43,678 bases of DNA. It comes from DASWHD01 sp036393335 (GTDB taxonomy: Bacteria; CG2-30-53-67; CG2-30-70-394). A model generated the notes under the pieces. That model was not told the origin of the DNA. It did no database searches and saw only the letters and a program-made list of their open reading frames with translations. Each line of letters begins with the position of its first letter. Positions within the stretch are counted from its first letter, which is position 1. Below are positions 23,179 through 31,140 of the stretch, piece after piece. The stretch spans positions 1 through 43,678 of the forward strand of contig DASWHD010000055.1 in assembly GCA_036393335.1 (NCBI GenBank). The letters run 5' to 3'. The position numbers and the translations under genes are program-made.

Positions 23179-25920
23179 GTGATCGACGCTCTCCCCTCCG
23201 CCAGCCACCGCCTTGTGCCGAGCCTGTGGGCGACCGTCGCCCTCCTGTGGCTGGTGGCGGGCGCATCGGCCGTGAGCGCCGGCCCGATGCCGCGGGTGGT
23301 CGCGGTCGAGGTGGAGTCGACACGCCGGCCGTCGGAGACCCTGGTCCACCTGCTGCGACTTAGGGTTGGCGACCCCTACTCCGCCGATGCCGCCGATCGC
23401 GACCTGAAGCGGCTCTACGCCACGGGCGCCTTCGACGATGTGCGCCTGGGGGTGAGCCAGGTGGAGGGGGGGTTGCGCCTGGTCTACCGGTGCGTGGATC
23501 GCACCTTCGTCTCCGCCCTGCGGTGCACCGACCGCCTGTTCCCCATCCAGGTGCTGCGCAACACCGTGGGGATGGCGGCAGGTGAGCCCCTCGACCGGTC
23601 ACGCCTCGCGGACGCCCCGGCCCGCCTCAAGGCGGCCTACCAGATGAACGGTTTCCCCGATGCCCGGATCGCCGTCGAGGTGGAAGAGGACCCGGCGCAC
23701 AAGACGGCGGCCATCACCCTTCACATCGAACGCGGCGGCGCGCAGCGCGTCGTCGGGCGACAGTTCACCGGCGACCTGCCGGTGGCGCAGTGGCGCCTGC
23801 GCCGCCAGCTCGAGATGCGACTCTTCGATCGCCTGCAGCCCACCACCCTGGAGCAGGAGCAGCGGCGGATTCTCGACTACCTGCGCCGCCTCGGTTTCGT
23901 GGAGGCGGTCGTCGGTCAGCCGTGGACCGAGGCCGAGCGCGACTCGCGCTGGGTGCGAGTGGTCATCCCCGTGGAGGCCGGGGTACGTACTCGTTTCACG
24001 ATGCGGGGCAACCGCGCCCTCTCGGACGGCGAGGTCTTGGCGGCGTGCGACCTGGCACGGCGCAGCGACCTGGAGGAGGCGACCCGGCGCGACATGGCGG
24101 CCGGCGTGGTCGCGGCCTACCGCGAGCTGGGTTACGACCAGGCGACGGTGAAGATCTCCCCCCCGCGGCCCACCCGGCATGCGGGAGAGCAGGAGGTGGT
24201 GGTGCACGTCTACCAGGGGCGGCGCCTGGCGGTGGCGGCGATCCACGTGGAGATCGACGGCGACGTCGACCCAGACGCGGTGCGTGCGGCCATGGCCCTG
24301 GCCCAGCCGCGCCTCTTTGGCCGCCCGCCTTGGTTTCGCCAGGACCTCTTCGAGGCCGACCGCGAGGCCATCCTCGCCATGCTCCGCGAGCGCGGCTACT
24401 ACGCGGCCGATCTCTACCGCTACGAGACCCAGCCGGTAGACGACGGCGTGGCGGTGGAGGTCGGAATCCACCTGGATGGGCGGTCCCTCCTGGTCGCCAT
24501 CGATCTCGACGGCGTCACCCGGTTCGCGCGCGACGAGCTGCTCGCCGGCATGGAGACCGACGTGCCCCTGCGCCTGGAGGAGGTGGACGCCCTGCGCCGC
24601 CGGATCCTCGACACCTACCACCACCGGGGCTACCTGGCGGCCCAGGTCCAGACCCACCTGACGCCCCTCGGCGGCGGTCGCTGGCGGCTGGAGGTGGCGG
24701 TGGAGGAGGGGCAGGAGGTGCGCATCGGTGGCACCCAGATCCAGGGGCTGGAGCACACCCGTCCGCGGGTGGTGAAGCGAGAGCTGCGCTATGCGCCGGG
24801 CGATCCCCTCGACCCACGGCGTCTGACGGCCTCCCGCCAGGCCCTCTCCCGCCTCGGCCTGTTCGAGCGCATCGACCTCCACCCCGACCCCCTCCTGGCC
24901 GGGGCACCGGTGCAGGACGTGGTGGTGGACGTGGACGAGGGGCCGGCAGGCGAGGTGGCGATGGCCATCGGCTTCGGCACCCAGGAGAACCTCCGCACCT
25001 CGCTGGAGATCTCCCACCGTAACCCGCTGGGCTTCAACCGGCCGGTCGCGTTTCTCACCCAGCTCTCGTCGCTGGAGCGGACCTTCTCCCTCAGCGGGCG
25101 GGAGCCCTACCTGTTCAACACCCGCACCAGCCTGCTCCTGAACGTGGTGGACACCACACGGGAGTTCGAGAACTTCACCAAGAAGACCATCGGCACCGCG
25201 GCCATTCTGGAACGCACGCTCACCGACCATCTCGACGGCTCTCTCGGGATCCAGTACGACAACGCCAGCCTGTCGAACATCACCGGCGACGTGGTGGTGA
25301 CTGACGCGGAGACCGGGCGCATCGGCATCTCCAGCTTCATCGGCTCGCTGCTCTGGGATTTTCGCGACAGCCCGCTGGATCCGACACGCGGCGTGCTCAT
25401 CGGCAGCGACGCGCAGCTTGCCACCGACCTGCTGCTCTCGGAGCGGAACTTCCTGAAGATCGGTGGCCAGCTCAGCGGCTTCCTCACGCCGTGGTCCGAC
25501 TGGACGACCGCCGCCGGGCTGCGCATCGGCACGATCATGCCCACGGTCGCCGGCGAGGAGGAGCCGATCCAGGTGCGGTACTTCCTCGGCGGCCGCTCGA
25601 CCATCCGCGCCTTTCGCCAGGACGAGCTGACCGGCGATGACCCCAACCAGCTCGGCGGCTCGTCATTCCTGCTGTTCAACCTGGAGGAGCGCTTTCCCCT
25701 CTACCACCGGCTCAAGGGCGTGGCATTCACCGACATCGGCAACGTCTTCACCACCAACAACCCCTTCCTCCACTTCGGCGACCTCCTCTACAGCGTCGGT
25801 CTCGGCCTGCGCGTCACCACCCCGGTGGGACCCCTGCGGCTGGACTACGGCCGCAAACTCAACCGCAAGGGCGACGAGAGCCCGGGCGAGCTGCACTTCA
25901 CCATCGGGCATGCCTTCTGA
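23179..25920 (+). CDS. BamA/TamA-family outer-membrane protein with multiple POTRA domains
   Basis: A 913-residue Omp85-superfamily protein, probably the partner of TamB. A signal peptide (SLWATVALLWLVAGASAV) is followed by about five POTRA-like units between residues 35 and 570, for example ETLVHLLRLRVGDPYSA and RVVKRELRYAPGDPLDPRRL. The C-terminal 16-strand barrel starts near EVAMAIGFGTQENL. The loop-6 motif appears as FLGGRSTIRAF, keeping the conserved Arg but with IRAF in place of VRGF/Y. VGPLRLDYG and the terminal TIGHAF with C-terminal Phe are typical. It is much longer than TamA (577, three POTRAs). The main BamA could also look like this, so TamA versus BamA is not certain. Start is GTG 23179; GTG 23125 is less likely. 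Confidence 0.85.
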   Translation: MIDALPSASHRLVPSLWATVALLWLVAGASAVSAGPMPRVVAVEVESTRRPSETLVHLLRLRVGDPYSADAADRDLKRLYATGAFDDVRLGVSQVEGGLRLVYRCVDRTFVSALRCTDRLFPIQVLRNTVGMAAGEPLDRSRLADAPARLKAAYQMNGFPDARIAVEVEEDPAHKTAAITLHIERGGAQRVVGRQFTGDLPVAQWRLRRQLEMRLFDRLQPTTLEQEQRRILDYLRRLGFVEAVVGQPWTEAERDSRWVRVVIPVEAGVRTRFTMRGNRALSDGEVLAACDLARRSDLEEATRRDMAAGVVAAYRELGYDQATVKISPPRPTRHAGEQEVVVHVYQGRRLAVAAIHVEIDGDVDPDAVRAAMALAQPRLFGRPPWFRQDLFEADREAILAMLRERGYYAADLYRYETQPVDDGVAVEVGIHLDGRSLLVAIDLDGVTRFARDELLAGMETDVPLRLEEVDALRRRILDTYHHRGYLAAQVQTHLTPLGGGRWRLEVAVEEGQEVRIGGTQIQGLEHTRPRVVKRELRYAPGDPLDPRRLTASRQALSRLGLFERIDLHPDPLLAGAPVQDVVVDVDEGPAGEVAMAIGFGTQENLRTSLEISHRNPLGFNRPVAFLTQLSSLERTFSLSGREPYLFNTRTSLLLNVVDTTREFENFTKKTIGTAAILERTLTDHLDGSLGIQYDNASLSNITGDVVVTDAETGRIGISSFIGSLLWDFRDSPLDPTRGVLIGSDAQLATDLLLSERNFLKIGGQLSGFLTPWSDWTTAAGLRIGTIMPTVAGEEEPIQVRYFLGGRSTIRAFRQDELTGDDPNQLGGSSFLLFNLEERFPLYHRLKGVAFTDIGNVFTTNNPFLHFGDLLYSVGLGLRVTTPVGPLRLDYGRKLNRKGDESPGELHFTIGHAF

Positions 25921-26067
25921 TCAGGAGATAGGAGTCAGGGGTTAGGAGGTAGTGGGTGGATGGCCGCTTCGCGGTCAGCTTTTTTTGGTGTCGGCTCCCC
26001 CGGCATCTCATCCGGCCCCCAAGGCCGACCTTCCCCTAACCCCTACCTCCTGACTCCTAGCCCCTAG
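25921..26067. repeat. Inverted pair of TTAGG/CTAGGGG arms around a hairpin
   Basis: The left arm (25921-25952) is rich in GGAGTCAGGGGTTAGGAGG. The right arm (26033-26067) is its approximate reverse complement (CCTAACCCCTACCTCCTGAC then TCCTAGCCCCTAG). The interior contains the tamA-like terminator. The same design recurs at 42824-42959, and single arms occur at 9805 and 35911. This is a dispersed intergenic repeat family rather than a gene. Confidence 0.65.
25961..25986 (+). terminator. Intrinsic terminator after the tamA/bamA-like gene
   Basis: TGGCCGC-TTC-GCGGTCA forms a 7-pair stem with one G-U, followed after two bases by seven T residues. Its position 40 bases after the stop codon fits rho-independent termination of the tolC/tamB/tamA-side transcript. 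Confidence 0.65.
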
Positions 26068-27662
26068 CGATACACGGGCATCTCGCCGGCGCGGTGGCGG
26101 TGCCAGTAGTCGGCGGTCATGGCGCGGATCTTGGGGGAGAGGATCACCGCCCCGACGATGTTGGGGAAGGCCATGGAGAGAATCATCATGTCGGAGAAGT
26201 CGAGGACGTTGGACAGGCTGGAGACGGTGCCGAGGACGACGCAGGCAAGGAACACCAGGCGATAGGTGAGGGCGACCCGATAGGTGTGGCCGAAGAGATA
26301 GGCGGTCGCCTTCTCGCCGTAGTACGACCACGAGATCAGGGTCGAGTAGGCGAACAGGAAGACGCACACCGCGAGGATGTTGGGGAACCACGGGAAGACC
26401 GTGGCGAAGGCGTAGCTGGTCATCGCCACCCCCTCGCCTGCCGCCGGATGGTTCCACGCGCCGGTGACGATCACCACCATGGCGGTCATGAAGCAGATGA
26501 CGATGGTATCGACGAACGGCCCGACCATGGCGACCATCCCCTCCCGCACCGGCTCCTCGGTGCGCGCCGCGGCGTGAGCGATGGCCGCCGAGCCGATGCC
26601 CGCCTCGTTGGAGAAGACCGCGCGCCGGATCCCCATCACCGCCACCCCGACAAACCCGCCGAGGCCCGCCTCGAAGGAGAAGGCGTGGGCGAAGATCAGG
26701 TGTACCGCGTCCGGCACGGCGTGGAGGTGGCGCAGGAGGATCGACACGCAAGTCAGGCAGTAGAGCAGGGCCATGAAGGGGACGAGGCGCACCGTCACCT
26801 CGCCGATGCGCCGGATGCCGCCGACGATCACCAGCCCGACCAGGAGGGCGAGGGCGAGGCCGAACAGCCATGGCAAGCTCGGGTGGCCGGCGAGGGCGGG
26901 CGGGAGCTGGCCGGCCACCGCCTGGAAGCACTGGTTCGCCTGGAACATGTTGCCGCCGCCGAACGAGCCACCGATGCACAGCACCGCGAACACCACGCCC
27001 AGGGCCTTGCCGAACGGCGCCATGCCGCGCTCGGCGAGACCGATCTCCAGGTAGTACATGGGACCGCCATACACCGTGCCGTCCGGCTCGATGCGCCGGT
27101 AGACGTGGGCGAGGGTGCATTCGACGAACTTGGAGGTCATGCCGAGGGTGGCGATGAGCAGCATCCAGAACACCGCGCCGGGTCCGCCCATACCCACCGC
27201 CACCGCCACCCCGGCGATGTTGCCCAGGCCGATGGTGGCCGACAGGGCCGCGGTGAGGGCCTGGGCGTGGGTGATCTGCCCCGCGTCCTCCGGCCGATCG
27301 TAGTGACCGCGGATCACCGCGATGGCGTGGCGGAAGGCGCGGACGTTGATGAACCGCATGTAGACGGTGAAAAACGCGGCGCCGGTCACGAGCACCAGCA
27401 CGATCAACGGGATGCCGTTCTTCCGTGGCTGCCCGGTGGCCGCATCGCGGGCCGGTGCGCCGCCGGCATCGGTCACCGTGGCGGCGATCGGCTCCCAGAA
27501 CAGCACCGCACTCAGCCCCGCCACCACGCCGGCGAAGGTGGCATCGATCCGCTCGACCACGGTGGGCGGGGGCTGCGCCGCGCCAGCCGCCACCGGCCGG
27601 AGCAGCGCGGTGACGCACAGCATCAGCACGGCCCGGTAGATCCGCGAGCGTCCCAGATGCAT
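26064..27662 (-). CDS. Sodium/alanine (AGCS) family symporter
   Basis: A 532-residue inner-membrane transporter that couples sodium or proton entry to uptake of alanine or glycine. Family hallmarks are the strings HAQALTAALSATIGLGNIAGV, where the N-terminal helices form the substrate and Na+ site, GGPGAVFWMLLIATLGM, KFVECTLAHVYR, GGPMYYLE, and FSNEAGIGSAAIAHAAA. About 10 to 11 hydrophobic helices are evident, plus a signal-like N-terminus (about 10-28) and a 45-residue pre-helix stretch longer than usual. ATG 27662 fits. The precise substrate cannot be read from sequence. The upstream gene on the same strand ends 15 bases before it. Confidence 0.9.
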   Translation of the reverse strand: MHLGRSRIYRAVLMLCVTALLRPVAAGAAQPPPTVVERIDATFAGVVAGLSAVLFWEPIAATVTDAGGAPARDAATGQPRKNGIPLIVLVLVTGAAFFTVYMRFINVRAFRHAIAVIRGHYDRPEDAGQITHAQALTAALSATIGLGNIAGVAVAVGMGGPGAVFWMLLIATLGMTSKFVECTLAHVYRRIEPDGTVYGGPMYYLEIGLAERGMAPFGKALGVVFAVLCIGGSFGGGNMFQANQCFQAVAGQLPPALAGHPSLPWLFGLALALLVGLVIVGGIRRIGEVTVRLVPFMALLYCLTCVSILLRHLHAVPDAVHLIFAHAFSFEAGLGGFVGVAVMGIRRAVFSNEAGIGSAAIAHAAARTEEPVREGMVAMVGPFVDTIVICFMTAMVVIVTGAWNHPAAGEGVAMTSYAFATVFPWFPNILAVCVFLFAYSTLISWSYYGEKATAYLFGHTYRVALTYRLVFLACVVLGTVSSLSNVLDFSDMMILSMAFPNIVGAVILSPKIRAMTADYWHRHRAGEMPVYR

Positions 27663-27677
27663 GGTGAGCGATGCGGG

Positions 27678-28097
27678 CTACCGCAGGGCGGTGACCTCGG
27701 CCTCCAGGGTGTCGACGAATTGCTCGATCGCCGCGCCGGTGACCACCACCGCGTGGTCGGCGGTGGCGCCCCCTTCCTCGACGGTGAGGGTAAGGGTGAA
27801 GCCGGCCGTGGCCGGCTCGCCGCGCAGGGTGACGCTCCAGCCCAGCGAGAGACCCGCGAACGGCTCGCCCGCCCGCACCAGACGGCGCAGGCCGCGTCCC
27901 AGGCGGGCCAGCTCCGGCGGCTGTAGGGCACTGCGCAGATGCAACCGCGGGGCGCTCCCTTCGGCCGCCAATCGCAGGAGGTAGAGCACCGCCCGCGCGT
28001 CGGGTCCCGCCTGCCGGGCCTCCGGGGTGAGGACCAGGGTACCCGGGGAGGCGATGGCGGTGGATCCGGCGGGAAGAGTGGCGTGCATCTCGGCCAC
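27678..28097 (-). CDS. Small protein of unknown function
   Basis: I do not recognise this 139-residue product. It has no signal peptide or membrane helix. It looks like a mixed alpha/beta cytoplasmic protein with alternating strands (LSLGWSVTLRG, TAGFTLTLTVEEGG, DHAVVVTG) and a C-terminal helix (AAIEQFVDTLEAEVTAL). GTG 28097 is preceded by TAGGAGA at good spacing. ATG 28088 is the alternative. It ends 15 bases before the symporter start on the same strand, which suggests cotranscription. Codon use matches its neighbours, supporting a real gene. Confidence 0.6.
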   Translation of the reverse strand: MAEMHATLPAGSTAIASPGTLVLTPEARQAGPDARAVLYLLRLAAEGSAPRLHLRSALQPPELARLGRGLRRLVRAGEPFAGLSLGWSVTLRGEPATAGFTLTLTVEEGGATADHAVVVTGAAIEQFVDTLEAEVTALR

Positions 28098-28406
28098 GCT
28101 GGGTCTCCTATGAAGTTCCAGTGACTTGGGTAGCCTAACGGCCCCGGCGCCCGCTTGTCAGCCCGAGGGCACCCCCCACGATCGCCGAGTCTCCTATGCG
28201 GTTGTCTTGGGCACGTACGGGCGCGACCCTTGGCACCTTTTAATAAGGAATGCAGGAAAGTAAGGAAGGCAGGAAGTTCTGCCCCATGCCCTGTGCACCT
28301 CCATCCCTTCCTGCTTTCCTGGCTTCCTTAGAGGGGAGTCGACCATGGCCAACAGGTCGAGTGAGGGCTAAACTTGCTCTCCCGATTCTCCTGCGTCGAC
28401 CCCACC
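28098..28406. other. Divergent spacer with inverted purine/pyrimidine repeat
   Basis: Gene-free region between the small unknown gene and ygfZ; both promoters should lie here. The main structure is the inverted repeat annotated at 28244-28330. I see no clear promoter boxes or small gene otherwise. Confidence 0.5.
28244..28330. repeat. Inverted GGAAGGCAGGAAAG/CTTTCCTGCCTTCC repeat
   Basis: The left arm, TAAGGAATGCAGGAAAG (28244-28260), continues as TAAGGAAGGCAGGAAG (28261-28276). It is mirrored by CTTCCTGCTTTCCTGG and CTTCCTTA (28307-28330) around a 30-base centre. The units are related to those at 17258-17350, so this is another member of the TTTCCTGG family, here in inverted pair form. Confidence 0.6.
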
Positions 28407-29498
28407 ATGGCCGTTACCCCCCTCGTCGACCTGCATCGCGCCCTCGATGCCCGTTTCACCCAGATCCGGCCCGACCACGTGGTGGTCAACCACTACGGGG
28501 ATCCGGCGGCGGAGCACCGCGCAGTGGTCGCCGGTGTGGGGCTCATCGATCGCTACTACCGCAGCAAGCTGAAGGTCAGCGGGGCGGACGCCCTCACCTT
28601 CCTCAACAGTCAGGTCACCAACGAGGTGGCCAAGCTCGCAGTGGGGCAGGGCACCTACGCCACCGCCGTCGATCGCAAGGGCAAGGTGCTGGGGGACCCG
28701 TACATCTACCGCTTCCCCGATTCCCTGCTGGTGGATGTGGAACCGACCGCCACCGCGGGGATGGTGGCATCGTGGAACCACCACATCATCGCCGACGAGG
28801 TGCGCATCGCCGACCTCGCCGGGGACATGAACACCCTCAGCCTGGTGGGGCCGCGCAGCCACGACACCCTGCGCGCCGCGTGTGACGGGGAGATGCCGGC
28901 CATCGAGCCCTTGCACTTCGCGGGGCTCCAGATCGCGGACCAGCAAGTGGTGTGCGCGCGCAGCGACTTCGCCGGCATCGAGAGCTATGACCTCTTCCTG
29001 TGGACCCAGGCCCTGATCCCGGTGTGGAGCCACCTGATGAAGGTCGCGAAGAAGGTGCGGCCCCGGCCGTTCGGCGACGCGGCCCTCACCACCCTGATGG
29101 TGGAGGCGGGCCAGCCGCGCTACGGGCGCGACCTCACCGACCACAACCTGCCCCAGGAGGCGGGGATCGAGGAGCGGGCGATCTCGTATGCCAAGGGGTG
29201 TTACCTCGGCCAGGAGGTAGTCTGCCGGGTGCACAACTACGGCCACGTCAACCGCTCCCTCGCCGGTCTGCTGGTGGACGGAGACGGGCTGCCCGCGGCG
29301 GACGACAAGATCCTCGCGGACGGTGCGGAGGTGGGGTGGATCACCCAGGCGGTGGACTCCCCGAGCCTCGGCCGGGCCATCGCCCTGGGCTATGTGAAGC
29401 GCGACTGGCTGACCCCCGGCACCGAGCTCCAGGCCCGCAACCGCAAGGGGCGGGAGTGGCGGCTGGAGGTGGTCTCATTGCCCTTTGCCACGGTGTGA
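28407..29498 (+). CDS. ygfZ: YgfZ/GcvT-like folate-binding Fe-S repair protein
   Basis: A 363-residue member of the YgfZ branch of the GcvT fold, a tetrahydrofolate-dependent factor for maintenance or assembly of certain Fe-S enzymes. The diagnostic motif KGCYLGQEVVCR with the key cysteine is present near residue 265. The N-terminal segment RSKLKVSGADALTFLNSQVT is typical. I chose ATG 28407. An upstream TTG at 28374 would add 11 unlikely residues. It starts a tight set with the DJ-1-like, CoA-binding and DUF4149-like genes, with gaps of 1 to 5 bases. It could also be described as a GcvT paralogue, but the cysteine motif favours YgfZ. Confidence 0.85.
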   Translation: MAVTPLVDLHRALDARFTQIRPDHVVVNHYGDPAAEHRAVVAGVGLIDRYYRSKLKVSGADALTFLNSQVTNEVAKLAVGQGTYATAVDRKGKVLGDPYIYRFPDSLLVDVEPTATAGMVASWNHHIIADEVRIADLAGDMNTLSLVGPRSHDTLRAACDGEMPAIEPLHFAGLQIADQQVVCARSDFAGIESYDLFLWTQALIPVWSHLMKVAKKVRPRPFGDAALTTLMVEAGQPRYGRDLTDHNLPQEAGIEERAISYAKGCYLGQEVVCRVHNYGHVNRSLAGLLVDGDGLPAADDKILADGAEVGWITQAVDSPSLGRAIALGYVKRDWLTPGTELQARNRKGREWRLEVVSLPFATV

Positions 29499-29502
29499 CG
29501 AG

Positions 29503-30057
29503 ATGACCAAGCGCGTCCTGCTCCCCCTCGCCGAGGGGTTCGAAGAGATCGAGGCCCTCGCCTGCCTCGACCTCCTGCGTCGCGGCGGGGTCGAGGTGGT
29601 GACCGCCGGCCTCGCGCCGGGGCTGGTGACCGCCGGCCACGGCCTGCGGGTCGCGCCCGACACCACCCTCGACGCGGTGGCAGACGAGTCCTTCGACCTG
29701 GTGCTGCTGCCCGGCGGCAGCCCGGGCTACGTGAACCTCGCGGCGGACGAACGGGTGCGCGCCCTGGCGCGGCGGCAGGTGGCGGCGCAGCGGCCGGTGG
29801 CGGCGATCTGCGGTGCGCCGTACGTGTTGGAGCAGAGCGGCCTGCTCGCGGGCCACCGGGTCACCTCCTACCCGTCGGTGCGTCCCAAGCTCACCTCCGC
29901 CGCCGCCGTGGTGGAGGACCGGGTCGTCACCGACGGCCAGATCATCACCAGCCAGGGGGTGGGCACCGCCATCGAGTTCGCCCTGGCGCTGCTGGAAATG
30001 CTCACCGACCGGGAGACCCGCGACCGGGTGGCACGGGCCACCCTGGTGGAGGCATGA
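29503..30057 (+). CDS. DJ-1/PfpI family protein (YajL/ThiJ-like)
   Basis: A 184-residue cytoplasmic protein of the DJ-1 superfamily, linked to oxidative stress and protein repair or chaperone functions. The nucleophile C103 lies in AAICGAPYVL and the supporting acidic residue in PLAEGFEEIEAL. Other family blocks are DLVLLPGGSPGYVNL, TSYPSV and TSQGVGTAIEFALALLE. It starts five bases after the ygfZ stop and ends one base before the next start, so it is within an operon. Which DJ-1 subgroup it belongs to, and whether it has a glyoxalase activity, cannot be decided by eye. Confidence 0.9.
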   Translation: MTKRVLLPLAEGFEEIEALACLDLLRRGGVEVVTAGLAPGLVTAGHGLRVAPDTTLDAVADESFDLVLLPGGSPGYVNLAADERVRALARRQVAAQRPVAAICGAPYVLEQSGLLAGHRVTSYPSVRPKLTSAAAVVEDRVVTDGQIITSQGVGTAIEFALALLEMLTDRETRDRVARATLVEA

Positions 30058-30058
30058 C

Positions 30059-30466
30059 ATGAACGACCCCGAGACGATTTTGCGTGCGGCGACCACCATC
30101 GCCGTGGTGGGGATCTCCGCCAAGCCCGACCGTCCCAGCAACGACGTCGCCCGCTACCTGATGGGGGCGGGATACCGGGTGGTGCCGGTCAACCCGGTGT
30201 TGGAGGAGGTCCTCGGCCAGCGCTGCTATCCCAGCCTGACGGCCATCCCCAAGGAGATTGCGGTGGACCTGGTCGACGTCTTCCGCACCCCCGAGCACGT
30301 GGGGCCGATCGTCGACGAGGCGATCGCCATCGGCGCGCGGGCGGTATGGATGCAGGAGGGGGTGGTCAACGAGCCGGCGGCGGACAAGGCACGGGCGGCG
30401 GGGCTGGACGTGGTCATGGACCGCTGCACCAAGAAGGTCCATCGCGCCCGGATCGCGGGCGGCTGA
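30059..30466 (+). CDS. CoA-binding domain protein (YccU-like)
   Basis: A 135-residue protein made of a single Rossmann-type CoA-binding domain. The motif IAVVGISAKPDRPSNDVARY is at the N-terminus, GYRVVPVNP follows, then VDLVDVFRTPEHV and GARAVWMQEGVVN. It resembles the CoA-ligase N-terminal fold without a ligase part. The function of the stand-alone family is unclear. It begins one base after the DJ-1-like stop and its stop overlaps the next start (TGATG), so it is translationally coupled. Confidence 0.88.
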   Translation: MNDPETILRAATTIAVVGISAKPDRPSNDVARYLMGAGYRVVPVNPVLEEVLGQRCYPSLTAIPKEIAVDLVDVFRTPEHVGPIVDEAIAIGARAVWMQEGVVNEPAADKARAAGLDVVMDRCTKKVHRARIAGG

Positions 30467-30957
30467 TGGCCGGCACGGCCGTTCCCGTCCGGCAGCGGGT
30501 ACTGGCGGCCCTCTCCGGTGTCCACCTGCTGGTCGTCGGGGCGATCTTCGGCGGGATGATGGTCACGGGGCCCATCCTGCCCCAGGTGATGTTCTACAAG
30601 CTGGGGCTGGAGCCCCTCACCGCGGCGCGCTACATGGGGGTGATCTTCCAGCAGCTCATCGTGCCGCTCTACCTCCTCGCCGGCGGTGCCGTGGTGTTGG
30701 AGGCCCTGCGCCTGGCGCTGGGCGAGCGACCCCACTGGGCGGTGGCGGGGGTGCGCTACGCCGCCGCGGGGGTGGTGCTCGCGGCCGTCCTGATCTTCGG
30801 CCGCCACTACATCCCGGCCGTGCAGGCGTACCAGACGCGCGGTGCCGACGCCCTCGCCAGTCCCGCCTTCCACGCCCTCCACGAGGGATCCCGGCGGGTC
30901 TTCGCCATAGGTCTCCTCGCTGCCGGCGTCGCCCTGGTCCTGGTGCCGCGGCGATAG
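30466..30957 (+). CDS. DUF4149-like integral membrane protein
   Basis: A 163-residue hydrophobic protein with about four membrane helices (roughly 14-38, 55-80, 90-112 and 135-158). The pattern of GxxxTGPxLPQVMF near the first helix, then GVIFQQLIVPLY, resembles DUF4149/TMEM205-like proteins. The function is unknown. Its TGATG start overlaps the CoA-binding gene. Its stop TAG is part of the first copy of the 45-base repeat described at 30955. Confidence 0.65.
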   Translation: MAGTAVPVRQRVLAALSGVHLLVVGAIFGGMMVTGPILPQVMFYKLGLEPLTAARYMGVIFQQLIVPLYLLAGGAVVLEALRLALGERPHWAVAGVRYAAAGVVLAAVLIFGRHYIPAVQAYQTRGADALASPAFHALHEGSRRVFAIGLLAAGVALVLVPRR

Positions 30958-31121
30958 GCGCCGAATCGCCTTCGGCGACTCAGGCCCGCAGGGCCTGCCG
31001 CGCCGGTGGCGCGGGTCGCCGGTGCAACCGGCTCCTACCCTCGGTTGGGAAATCGCGGCGTACTCCCGGAAACCCGGTAGGCGCCGAATCCCTGCGGCGA
31101 TTCCGGCCCGCAGGGCCTGCC
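30955..31121. repeat. Direct repeat pair with an internal REP-like hairpin
   Basis: TAGGCGCCGAATC...GGCCCGCAGGGCCTGCC occurs at 30955-30999 and again at 31078-31121 with a few differences. Between them, GCCGGT-GCA-ACCGGC followed by TCCTACC (31018-31039) resembles the reverse complement of Pseudomonas-type REP elements. The region lies between convergent genes and includes other short palindromes (CAGGCCCGCAGGGCCTG). It probably acts as a 3' end or repeat island. Confidence 0.6.
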
Positions 31122-31140
31122 TGCAGCAAGGCCTGCCGCG

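Noticed and set aside
26008..27618. Long second frame inside the symporter gene (about 536 codons)
   Set aside because: It overlaps the clear AGCS gene on the same strand and reads as Arg/Gly/His-rich noise.
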